Positions 6,613-12,311 of a DNA stretch of 12,311 nt are shown one piece after another. Position numbers and translations under genes: made by a program. Positions within the stretch are counted from its first letter, which is position 1. Every line of letters starts with the position of its first letter. Source of the stretch: Bacillota bacterium. GTDB taxonomy: Bacteria; Bacillota; Clostridia; Christensenellales; CAG-138. The DNA is taken from NCBI GenBank assembly GCA_023458355.1, contig JAEWZS010000153.1, positions 1 to 12,311 of the forward strand, written 5' to 3'. The notes beneath the pieces are model-generated. The model saw only the letters and a list, made by a program, of their open reading frames with translations. It searched no databases and had not been told where the DNA came from.

Positions 6613-7455
6613 TTACCGGCGAATGCGGTTTGTGTTTAAGTTGTTTGTCCACCATGCGACAGCGCCAAAGCTTACGCAGGTAGCGCTTAAAAGCCTATAA
6701 TACAAGGTGTGTTTTACAAAGAACGATGCGATGAACAGTGCTGCTGCAACTAAAATATATCGCCTTGTACGCCCCGGTTGAAAGGGCCTTTGCATAAGTT
6801 GGCGTCGCTTGTTTCTTTCAATATCGATTTGGGAGAGTATCTGCGCATCAACAGCGGTATCATCCGGCATAAGCTCGAGTTTTTCAGCCTGTGCGATAAG
6901 CAAAGAGACCGGTGCAAAACGGATGGCAAGATCACTATACTGTTCTAAAAGCTCCTCGGCATCGCGCGAGGCGCCTGAGGCGGAAAATATAACAGCTTCT
7001 TTGCAGTTGTGCTTTTGTGCTGCGCGATAAGCGCTCAACACCGTATCCGCATTGGCAGGTGCTGCTTGCTGCAAGGGGTAGATCAGGCAGCTAGGGCCAT
7101 ATTTCCCGGGTTCGGCCTTAACTACGCTTTGCACGAGCTCCTTATATTCTTCACGCGGCATCATGTACAGCCTTTTCATAAACATATTGTCGCGCATTTT
7201 AAGGCGTTCTTTAACGATGAATTTATCAAGGTGTATGCTTTTAAATAGCTCTACCGCAACAGATATGGTCACAAGCGCCGTTATGCTCAGTAAAAGCGCC
7301 ATCAATGTGTTTTGCACGACAGTGGAAAACCAAAGGTAACAGGCCGCGAGCGTTATGGCCCGAAGTGCGATATAGTCTACTGCACGGGCAAAAGTCGTTC
7401 GTCCCCCGTATAGCCTGCGCTTATAGTAACGGATGATCTTTCGATTCGTATTCAT
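6613..7455 (-). CDS. Hypothetical membrane protein, 2+2 transmembrane helices with a cytosolic middle domain
   Basis: 280 aa; I do not recognise a named family. After a basic N terminus (RKIIRYYKRRLYGGR) come two hydrophobic helices at about 28-47 and 51-71. Next is a soluble region of about 160 residues, and then two more helices at about 233-247 and 253-270 with a basic end. By the positive-inside rule the termini and middle domain are cytosolic. The core of the middle domain (about 121-196) reads as alternating strands and helices: CLIYPL, a helix around DTVLSAYRAAQKHN, strand EAVIFSAS, helix SRDAEELLEQY, then IRFAP and a final helix. That order recalls Mrr/PD-(D/E)XK-like domains found in some Clostridial membrane proteins, but catalytic residues are not evident. 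GAGGTGAT lies 6 bases before the ATG. It is monocistronic, with its own promoter and a shared terminator. Confidence 0.85.
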   Translation of the reverse strand: MNTNRKIIRYYKRRLYGGRTTFARAVDYIALRAITLAACYLWFSTVVQNTLMALLLSITALVTISVAVELFKSIHLDKFIVKERLKMRDNMFMKRLYMMPREEYKELVQSVVKAEPGKYGPSCLIYPLQQAAPANADTVLSAYRAAQKHNCKEAVIFSASGASRDAEELLEQYSDLAIRFAPVSLLIAQAEKLELMPDDTAVDAQILSQIDIERNKRRQLMQRPFQPGRTRRYILVAAALFIASFFVKHTLYYRLLSATCVSFGAVAWWTNNLNTNRIRR

Positions 7456-7496
7456 ATTGAAATCACCTCAGTTATAGTTTTGTCAGAATGGTGCAA

Positions 7497-7523
7497 ACTA
7501 TACAACGGTTTCCAAATCGTCAA
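7497..7523 (-). promoter_or_regulatory. Probable promoter of the minus-strand membrane-protein gene
   Basis: On the minus strand TTGACG (complement of 7518-7523, five of six to consensus) is followed by TATAGT (complement of 7497-7502, five of six). The spacer is short, 15 bases. The alternative TAGTTT at 17 bases is a much poorer -10. The start codon is 41 bases further on. Confidence 0.45.
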
Positions 7524-7538
7524 AAGCAGGTGTATAAT
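7509..7538 (+). promoter_or_regulatory. Probable promoter of nadD/yqeK-rsfS
   Basis: A perfect -10 TATAAT at 7533-7538 is preceded by TTTCCA at 7509-7514 with an 18-base spacer (or TTCCAA at 17 bases). The start codon is 35 bases downstream. Its -35 lies inside the spacer of the opposing promoter of the membrane-protein gene, so the two polymerases could not bind both at once. Confidence 0.65.
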
Positions 7539-7572
7539 AGCTGCATAGAGAAATTCCTTTTTTGGAGAAAGC

Positions 7573-8736
7573 ATGCGGATCGGTTTTTTAGGTGGCAGCT
7601 TCAATCCCGTTCATTTCGGCCATATCGCCATTGCGCGGCAGGCGTTCAAAGAGTTTTCGCTCGATAAAGTTTTATTGATTGTCGCAGCCGAGCCGCCGCA
7701 TAAGGAGATTGCTTTCCATGTAAGCGGCACAAAACGTTATGAAATGCTCAAACGCGGGCTTGCAGACGAAACCGGCATAGAGGCATCGGATGTCGAGCTC
7801 AAACGGAAAGGGAAAAGTTACACCTACGATACAGTACAGCTATTAAAAGGTGCTTACTCCGATGCGGAGTTATTTTGCATCGTGGGTGCGGATATGCTTT
7901 ACGATCTGCCCAATTGGTATAAAGCGCGTGAGCTTTTACAAGAGGTTGGTTTCATCGGCTTTGCGCGCGGCGGCGAGACGCGCGATGTATCTTTAAAGGC
8001 GCAGGAGCTGACGAAGCAGTACGGTGCTAAAGTACATCTATCTAAAATAAGCGGGCCTGAGCTTTCCTCTACCGAAATACGCGAGCGCGTCAATGCGGCA
8101 AGAAGCGTAAAGGATATGCTGCCCGAGGCCGCTGAGCAGTATCTTTACGAAAACGGTCTTTATCAACCGGAGGATTTATTCATAAAGCAGGAAAAATTGA
8201 GGCATGCGTTGAATGAAGAACGGTACATCCACAGCATAGGCACGGTGCGTATGGCGATATGGCTCGCCGAGCGCTATAACGTGGATGCAGAAAAGGCACG
8301 GCTTGCCGCGCTATTACACGATTGTGCGAAGGTAAGTAAAACACAATTGCGCGTATACTTTGAGAGGTTTCAAATTTGCCCGAACGCTTATGCGGAAAAA
8401 TATCCGGATATTTTACACGGCCCCTTAGGCGCGGAGATCGCACGCGCGGAATACGGTGTGGAGGACCCAGAGGTACTTTTGGCCATAGCAAACCATACCG
8501 TGTTATCTCAAGGCATAAGCGATCTTGAAAAAATTATCTATCTGGCCGATAAGATTGAACCCACGCGCGATTATGCGGACGTATCTCAAATACGAGAAGC
8601 AGCGGCACGCAGCTTAAATGAAGGTGTACTCAAATGCATGGAGCATACGCTTACGTATCTTATAGAAAATAAGAAAGAGATTGATCCTTGCATCTATTGG
8701 GCGAGAGAATATTTGTTAAAATACAATAAATCATAA
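7573..8736 (+). CDS. nadD: Fused nicotinate-nucleotide adenylyltransferase (NadD) and HD-domain YqeK-type phosphohydrolase
   Basis: 387 aa in one uninterrupted frame, about the sum of the two usual proteins. Residues 1-195 are NadD: GGSFNPVHFGH (7-17) is the nucleotidyltransferase T/HxGH motif region, IVGADMLYDLPNWY (103-116) the family core, and ISGPELSSTEIR (159-170) the C-terminal ISSTxIR-type motif. It adenylates nicotinate mononucleotide in NAD synthesis. Residues 205-387 are YqeK: H220, H249-D250 in ALLHDCAK, H282 in LHGPLGA, H308 in ANHT and D326 in YLADKIEPTR are the metal-binding pattern of the family, whose members cleave Ap4A symmetrically to ADP. About 10 residues (195-205) form the joint. 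In many Firmicutes these are adjacent separate genes; here no stop or restart separates them. GGAGAAA precedes the ATG. rsfS follows within 16 bases. Confidence 0.95.
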   Translation: MRIGFLGGSFNPVHFGHIAIARQAFKEFSLDKVLLIVAAEPPHKEIAFHVSGTKRYEMLKRGLADETGIEASDVELKRKGKSYTYDTVQLLKGAYSDAELFCIVGADMLYDLPNWYKARELLQEVGFIGFARGGETRDVSLKAQELTKQYGAKVHLSKISGPELSSTEIRERVNAARSVKDMLPEAAEQYLYENGLYQPEDLFIKQEKLRHALNEERYIHSIGTVRMAIWLAERYNVDAEKARLAALLHDCAKVSKTQLRVYFERFQICPNAYAEKYPDILHGPLGAEIARAEYGVEDPEVLLAIANHTVLSQGISDLEKIIYLADKIEPTRDYADVSQIREAAARSLNEGVLKCMEHTLTYLIENKKEIDPCIYWAREYLLKYNKS

Positions 8737-8740
8737 AAAA

Positions 8741-8755
8741 GGAGGCGTGACATTG
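8741..8755 (+). promoter_or_regulatory. Ribosome binding site fixing a TTG start for rsfS
   Basis: GGAGG at 8741-8745, preceded by an A run, is 7 bases from TTG at 8753-8755. The upstream in-frame GTG at 8747 is only one base from this site and so cannot use it. Confidence 0.75.
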
Positions 8756-9127
8756 GACGAGGCATTGAAGGGAAAAGTGCTAAAAATCTGTAAAGTTCTT
8801 GACGACAAAAAGGCGTCCGAAATCATGGCGCTGTACGTAGCGGATAAGACCATCGTTGCCGATTGGTTTATCATCTGCTCCGGACGCGCCGTACCACATG
8901 TTAAAACGCTCTGTGAGGAGTTGGAGGAAAAGGCGTTAGAGCTCGGTCTCGAGCTTAGGCGCAAGGAGGGCTACTCCGAGGGGCGCTGGATTGTGCTCGA
9001 CTTTTCGGACATTTTGGTTCATATATTCCACCCCGAAGAAAGAGAATATTACAACATGGAAAGACTCTGGGTGGACGCAAAGGACGGGTATATTAATTAC
9101 TCCGCAGAGTACGGAAGCAAAGCGTAA
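8753..9127 (+). CDS. rsfS: Ribosomal silencing factor RsfS
   Basis: 124 aa from the TTG start. RsfS binds uL14 on the 50S subunit, blocks subunit joining and helps down-regulate translation when nutrients are scarce. Family signatures are LDDKKASEIMALYV (16-29), ADWFIICSG (36-44), and the hallmark RWIVLDFSDILVHIFHPEERE (78-98) followed by YYNMERLWVDA (99-109). Length and domain match the family. It follows nadD-yqeK at 16 bases, the same order as nadD-yqeK-rsfS in Bacillus, and is probably co-transcribed with it. The next promoter begins only 7 bases after its stop. Confidence 0.96.
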   Translation: MDEALKGKVLKICKVLDDKKASEIMALYVADKTIVADWFIICSGRAVPHVKTLCEELEEKALELGLELRRKEGYSEGRWIVLDFSDILVHIFHPEEREYYNMERLWVDAKDGYINYSAEYGSKA

Positions 9128-9134
9128 TTTCTTC

Positions 9135-9162
9135 TTGACATTCCATGTAAACCGAATATAAT
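9135..9162 (+). promoter_or_regulatory. Consensus sigma-A promoter of the ylxM-ffh-rpsP cluster
   Basis: TTGACA at 9135-9140 and TATAAT at 9157-9162 both match consensus perfectly, with a 16-base spacer. This is the best promoter in the window. The expected start is near 9168-9170, at the left arm of an adjacent dyad. Confidence 0.88.
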
Positions 9163-9165
9163 AAC

Positions 9166-9200
9166 AAGAGTGTAAAGGCGATCACCTTTACACTCTTTCT
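9166..9200 (+). promoter_or_regulatory. 13-bp inverted repeat at the transcription start of the ylxM-ffh operon
   Basis: AAGAGTGTAAAGG (9166-9178) and CCTTTACACTCTT (9185-9197) are exact complements around the 6-base loop CGATCA, followed by TTTCTTG-like sequence. It could be the intrinsic terminator of the nadD-rsfS transcript, a 5' stem-loop on the ylxM-ffh mRNA, an attenuator, or a repressor operator. The T tract is short and interrupted by C. The structure is seen directly; its role is not. Confidence 0.7.
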
Positions 9201-9218
9201 TGAAAAGGCGGGCAAACG

Positions 9219-9560
9219 ATGGAAAAACGCACATACTTATGCTGCCTTTTGGATTTGTACGGGGCATTGCTCACACCACGGCAGCGTTCTTTTTTAGAGC
9301 AGCATCTCTACGAGGATTGCTCGCTTTTTGAAATTGCGGAGCGCGAGAGCATTACGCGGCAGGCTGTCCGAGACGCGCTTGTCCGCGCCGAGAAGGAATT
9401 GCTCGAAACGGAAGAAAAACTGGGGTTTTTTAAACGTGGCGAGTCCATCCTAAATGCTGTAAGGGCGCTTGAAAGCGCGCTTGCTTTTACCCCAAACCAA
9501 ACTGAAGCGCAGGCGCGCATGAATGAGTTAAAGGAGCTTTGCGAAGGATATGGCGTTTGA
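9219..9560 (+). CDS. ylxM: YlxM family helix-turn-helix protein, SRP-associated
   Basis: 113 aa. YlxM/p13 proteins are small helix-turn-helix proteins encoded next to ffh and linked to the signal recognition particle; a direct role is not settled for most species. The characteristic segment is LYGALLTPRQRSFLEQH (13-29), then a sigma-like helix-turn-helix LFEIAERESITRQAVRDALVRAEKEL (36-61) and a KLGF segment (67-70). The C-terminal 40 residues are more variable. The start is ATG with GGCGGG 7 bases upstream. The 3' end overlaps ffh by 11 bases, so the two are translationally coupled. The usual upstream partner ftsY is absent here; rsfS lies upstream instead, separated by a promoter. Confidence 0.93.
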   Translation: MEKRTYLCCLLDLYGALLTPRQRSFLEQHLYEDCSLFEIAERESITRQAVRDALVRAEKELLETEEKLGFFKRGESILNAVRALESALAFTPNQTEAQARMNELKELCEGYGV

Positions 9561-10887
9561 GGGCCTTTCCGCAAAACTGCAAAACGTATTCAAAAAGCTT
9601 TCCGGCAAAGGAAAGCTAAATGATAAAGACGTACGCGAAGCCATGCGCGAGGTAAAGCTTGCGCTCTTGGAGGCGGACGTCAACTTTACGGTTGTCAAAA
9701 ACTTCGTCAACACCGTGACCGAGCGCGCCGTGGGCAGCGAGGTTTTAGAAAGTCTCACACCGGGCCAACAGGTCGTTAAGATCGTAAACGAGGAGCTTAC
9801 CGCGCTCATGGGCGGCGCAAATGCCAAGCTCGAGTTTGGCTCGCGTACGCCGGCGGTCGTGCTCCTGGCGGGCCTTCAAGGCGCAGGTAAAACCACTATG
9901 GCAGGCAAGCTCGCTGCGTATTTAAAAAAGCAATATTCGAAATCGCCTCTTCTCGTAGCGTGCGACATTTATCGCCCCGCTGCCGTAAAGCAGTTGCAGG
10001 TTGTGGGCGAAAAGCTCGCTATCCCCGTGTATGAGCGCGGTCAGAGTGACCCCTTGGAAACGGCGCGGCTCGCCGTGGAGCATGCGAAAAAGAACATGCA
10101 TGATCTCGTAATTGTGGATACCGCGGGAAGGCTCCACATCGACGAGCAGATGATGGACGAAGTAGCGGCTCTTAAAGAAAAGTTGAACCCTGCCGAAATA
10201 CTTCTTGTGGTGGACGCCATGACTGGCCAAGACGCGGTGAACGTCGCCAAGAGCTTCAACGAAAAGCTGGAGCTTACGGGTGTTATCATAACCAAGCTTG
10301 ACGGCGATACAAGAGGCGGCGCTGCGCTTAGCGTCCGCGCTGTAACGGGCAAACCTATCAAGTTTTGCGGCGTAGGTGAAAAGCTCACCGATATCGAACC
10401 TTTCTACCCCGACCGCATGGCATCGCGTATCCTCGGCATGGGCGACATGCTTACCCTCATCGAAAAGGCACAGAGCGCGTTTGATGAGAAAAAGGCAATA
10501 GAGCTTGAAGCGAAGCTTCGCAATGACGATTTTACGCTTGAGGATTTTGCCGATCAGTTCGAGCAGATGAAGAGCATGGGCTCCATGCAGGACATGCTCG
10601 CCATGATGCCGGGCGTGGATGCATCAAAAATCGGCAATATAGAGATTGACGAGAAGCAGACCGGCCGCATGATTGCCATCATTCGCTCCATGACGCCCAG
10701 AGAACGGCGCAAGCCTGAGCTCTTAAACGCAAGCCGTAAAAAGCGTATCGCTAAGGGCAGCGGTACCACCATTCAGGAGGTTAACAGGCTTTTAAACCAA
10801 TTTGAGGCCTCGCGCAAGCTCTTAAAGCAATTTTCGGGCGGCGGTAATTTCAAAAAAGGGAAGAAGCGCGTCCCGTTCGGATTTTGA
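9550..10887 (+). CDS. ffh: Signal recognition particle protein Ffh (SRP54)
   Basis: 445 aa, standard length. With SRP RNA it binds signal sequences on ribosomes and docks with FtsY at the membrane. The N domain covers about 1-88. In the G domain are G1 GLQGAGKTT (108-116), DTAGRLHIDEQMMDE (190-204, G3 region), VDAMTGQDAVN (221-231) and TKLDGDTRGGAALS (248-261, G4 region). The M domain from about 300 contains the Met-rich signal-binding stretch (about 339-354) and the RNA-binding segment RIAKGSGTTIQEVN (399-412). It ends with a Gly/Lys-rich tail. The start overlaps ylxM; an AAGGAG at 9531-9536 is somewhat far (13 bases) and a GAAGG at 9544-9548 close, so coupling with ylxM likely matters. Confidence 0.98.
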   Translation: MAFEGLSAKLQNVFKKLSGKGKLNDKDVREAMREVKLALLEADVNFTVVKNFVNTVTERAVGSEVLESLTPGQQVVKIVNEELTALMGGANAKLEFGSRTPAVVLLAGLQGAGKTTMAGKLAAYLKKQYSKSPLLVACDIYRPAAVKQLQVVGEKLAIPVYERGQSDPLETARLAVEHAKKNMHDLVIVDTAGRLHIDEQMMDEVAALKEKLNPAEILLVVDAMTGQDAVNVAKSFNEKLELTGVIITKLDGDTRGGAALSVRAVTGKPIKFCGVGEKLTDIEPFYPDRMASRILGMGDMLTLIEKAQSAFDEKKAIELEAKLRNDDFTLEDFADQFEQMKSMGSMQDMLAMMPGVDASKIGNIEIDEKQTGRMIAIIRSMTPRERRKPELLNASRKKRIAKGSGTTIQEVNRLLNQFEASRKLLKQFSGGGNFKKGKKRVPFGF

Positions 10888-10950
10888 CGATCACGGGGAA
10901 CCCGTTTTCGAAATAAAAACATTTTATAGGAAGTTTCAGGAGGAAGAACA

Positions 10951-11193
10951 ATGTTGAAGATCAGGCTGCGCAGGATGGGCGCAAAGAAGGCTCCTTTTTA
11001 CCGCATCGTAGTGGCGGACTCCCGCGCACCACGCAACGGCGCTTTTGTTGAGGAAATCGGTTACTACAATCCTTTGACCGACCCCGCTGAGCTCAAGGTA
11101 GACAATGACCGCGCGAACCACTGGATTAAGAGCGGCGCGCAGCCCACAGATACCGTGCGCGGCCTTCTTAAGAAGTCCGGCGCGCTGCAATAA
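10951..11193 (+). CDS. rpsP: 30S ribosomal protein bS16
   Basis: 80 aa, a full-length bS16. It binds 16S rRNA in the 5' domain during early 30S assembly. The N terminus [24 protein letters not shown] (2-25, described here across its motif) and [13 protein letters not shown] (30-42) are the family signature, and the C-terminal part includes [29 protein letters not shown] lies 5 bases before the ATG. It is 63 bases after ffh; a short 5-bp hairpin (10893-10905) lies in the gap but is too small to be a convincing terminator. It probably reads through from ffh into khpA, rimM and trmD, the standard Firmicute order. Confidence 0.97.
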   Translation: MLKIRLRRMGAKKAPFYRIVVADSRAPRNGAFVEEIGYYNPLTDPAELKVDNDRANHWIKSGAQPTDTVRGLLKKSGALQ

Positions 11194-11227
11194 CATGGAG
11201 CTTACTAATTAATCAGGGAGGGACACC

Positions 11228-11455
11228 ATGGGAGAACTGGTCCGTTTTATCGCGATGAATCTCGTGGATAAGCCCGACGAGGTGAAGGTCGTGGAAAAGG
11301 AAGGCGAAAATGCCATCATTCTCGAGCTTAGCGTCGCGCCCGAAGACATGGGAAAAGTTATCGGTAAGCAGGGGCGTATCGCCAAGGCGATCCGCACCGT
11401 GGTAAAAGCGGCTTCCGTTAAAGAAAATCGCAAGTATATCGTGGAGATCGTGTGA
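11228..11455 (+). CDS. khpA: KH-domain RNA-binding protein KhpA (YlqC family)
   Basis: 75 aa, a single type II KH domain. Family members bind RNA, often with partner KhpB, and affect cell division or RNA metabolism in Firmicutes. The KH core GKVIGKQGRIAKAIRTVVKA (42-61) holds the GxxG loop GKQG (46-49), preceded by strands AIILELSVAPEDMG. The N-terminal MGELVRFIAMNLVDKPDEV is typical. AGGGAGGG is 4-6 bases before the ATG. It lies between rpsP and rimM, its usual place. Its stop shares four bases (GTGA) with the rimM start. Confidence 0.95.
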   Translation: MGELVRFIAMNLVDKPDEVKVVEKEGENAIILELSVAPEDMGKVIGKQGRIAKAIRTVVKAASVKENRKYIVEIV

Positions 11456-11982
11456 CGAATGCAAATGATTACCTTCGCGTGGGGCTCATTTTAAGGCCGC
11501 ACGGTGTAAAGGGAACAGTAAAATTATTGCCTCTTACAGACGGTGTTTCGCGCTTCTCTTCACTCAAGGAAGGCTATCTTGAGCGAAACGGTGGATACGA
11601 GGCCGTAACAGTTACATGCGAGAACATACGCGGCGACAAAGAGGTGTATGTGCATCTTAGCGGTGTTGACACGCGTGAAGATGCTGCACTTTTGCGCGAC
11701 ACGTATCTTTGCGTGGACCGAGCACATGCCGCGAAGCTTCCTAAGGACCGCTATTTCGTAACCGATATTATCGGCTGCGAGGTTTTCGGTACCGATGGTG
11801 CAATTTACGGCAAGGTGGAGGAAGTACTTCAAAACGGTACGGCGGACGTATACGTCATACGCGGCGAAAAAACGCTCATGATCCCCGTGCTAAAGAAGCT
11901 ATTGCACACGGTGGATGTAGACGCGAAGAAAATCATCCTTGTGAGCGATATACTCGAGGAGGTCGGCCTTTTTGAGGATTGA
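11452..11982 (+). CDS. rimM: Ribosome maturation factor RimM
   Basis: 176 aa. RimM binds uS19 and helps mature the 3' domain of the 30S subunit. The N-terminal barrel contains YLRVGLILRPHGVKGTVKLLP (7-27, signature), and the PRC-barrel starts at YFVTDIIGCEVF (101-112), with YGKVEEVLQNGTADVYVI (119-136) and LMIPVLKKLLHTVDVDAKKI (142-161). The GTG start at 11452 overlaps the khpA stop as GTGA; GGAG at 11443-11446 is 5 bases away. The first six residues before YLRVG match common family spacing. The 3' end overlaps trmD by 11 bases, so the khpA-rimM-trmD block is translationally coupled. Confidence 0.96.
   Translation: MTNANDYLRVGLILRPHGVKGTVKLLPLTDGVSRFSSLKEGYLERNGGYEAVTVTCENIRGDKEVYVHLSGVDTREDAALLRDTYLCVDRAHAAKLPKDRYFVTDIIGCEVFGTDGAIYGKVEEVLQNGTADVYVIRGEKTLMIPVLKKLLHTVDVDAKKIILVSDILEEVGLFED
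11956..11974 (+). promoter_or_regulatory. Ribosome binding site fixing a TTG start for trmD
   Basis: GAGGAGG at 11956-11962, inside rimM, is 9 bases from TTG at 11972-11974. No ATG or GTG occurs nearby in the trmD frame, and this start yields the canonical MRIDILTLFPEMF N terminus. Confidence 0.75.
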
Positions 11983-12311
11983 TATCCTGACGCTGTTCCC
12001 CGAGATGTTTTCGGGTGTGTTAAATGAAAGCATGCTCGGACGCGCCGCGCAAAAAGGAATTCTTGAATTTCATTTGCACAACATTCGCGACTACTCAAGT
12101 AGCAAGCACAAGAATGCCGATGATTACCCATTCGGCGGTGGCGCCGGCATGGTGATGATGCCGCAGCCCATATTTGATTGCCTTGATGCGGTGGATAAAA
12201 ACGAGGAATCCTATCGTGTGGTGCTTGCACCGCGCGGCGAGCCTTTGAGCGTAAACCTTGCAAAAGAGCTTGCGCAAAAGGAAAGACTTCTGTTTCTGTG
12301 CGGGCATTACG
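11972..12311 (+). CDS. trmD: tRNA (guanine-N1)-methyltransferase TrmD, N-terminal part
   Basis: 113 codons are present and the frame runs off the right edge. TrmD methylates G37 of tRNAs that read CNN codons, preventing +1 frameshifting, using S-adenosylmethionine in a trefoil-knot SPOUT fold. The N terminus MRIDILTLFPEMFSG (1-15), IRDYSSSKHKNADDYPFGGGAGM (38-60, family signature with GGGAGM) and VVLAPRGEPL (83-92) followed by LLFLCGHY (106-113), the start of the SAM-binding knot, are all typical. The start is TTG, overlapping rimM by 11 bases. In family members about 230-250 aa would be expected, so about half is missing. It is last visible in the rpsP-khpA-rimM-trmD run. Confidence 0.97.
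   Translation, partial: MRIDILTLFPEMFSGVLNESMLGRAAQKGILEFHLHNIRDYSSSKHKNADDYPFGGGAGMVMMPQPIFDCLDAVDKNEESYRVVLAPRGEPLSVNLAKELAQKERLLFLCGHY

Noticed and set aside
10893..10910. ACGGG-GAA-CCCGT hairpin followed by TTTT between ffh and rpsP
   Set aside because: A 5-bp stem with a 3-base loop and only four T residues is too weak to call a terminator; it may be a minor processing structure.
10902..10930. Possible rpsP promoter with TATAGG
   Set aside because: No -35-like hexamer at 15-19 bases upstream; read-through from the ffh promoter explains expression.
1423..11958. CTCGAG occurs about a dozen times, several-fold more than chance for a 6-mer in this length
   Set aside because: Almost all copies are in coding frames as adjacent Leu-Glu codons (CTC GAG), so codon preference explains it rather than a signal site.

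Overview
This window looks like ordinary chromosomal DNA from an anaerobic-type low- to mid-GC Bacillota, most likely class Clostridia. The reasons are the gene order dgt-dnaG-rpoD, nadD-yqeK-rsfS and ylxM-ffh-rpsP-khpA-rimM-trmD, the strong AGGAGG-type ribosome binding sites, the sigma-A-like promoters, the Firmicute-length SigA (359 aa) and the frequent TTG/GTG starts. A Christensenellales-like relative would fit the roughly even base composition and the fused NadD-YqeK, but that is a guess. There are no IS elements, tRNA or rRNA genes, CRISPR arrays or phage genes.

Layout. (1) Positions 1-3260: the 3' end of a dGTPase gene (dgt), then primase (dnaG) and the primary sigma factor (rpoD), closed by a strong bidirectional terminator. 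(2) 3257-4150: two divergently transcribed small genes of unknown function (99 and 154 aa). They share an ungapped P-x3-P-x10-G helix motif, so they may be distant relatives. (3) 4255-6611: a probable operon nth-obg-yhbY (base-excision repair, ribosome-linked GTPase, ribosome-associated RNA-binding protein), with a promoter in front and a second bidirectional terminator behind. (4) 6613-7455: a minus-strand four-helix membrane protein that I do not recognise. It interrupts the usual yhbY-nadD neighbourhood. (5) 7509-9127: a gene fusing NadD (NAD synthesis) to YqeK (HD-domain Ap4A hydrolase), followed by rsfS (ribosome silencing factor). (6) 9135-12311: a consensus promoter with a perfect 13-bp dyad at the transcription start, then ylxM-ffh (signal recognition particle), rpsP, khpA, rimM and the start of trmD, running off the end.

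The named genes are housekeeping functions: replication and transcription initiation, dNTP and NAD metabolism, DNA repair, ribosome maturation and protein targeting. Tight spacings, overlaps (ylxM/ffh, khpA/rimM, rimM/trmD) and abutting genes (nth/obg) indicate translational coupling. The less ordinary parts are the divergent small-protein pair, the unrecognised membrane protein with its overlapping promoters, the NadD-YqeK fusion, and the promoter-dyad arrangement before ylxM-ffh. I do not see a clear new defence, mobile or biosynthetic system here.
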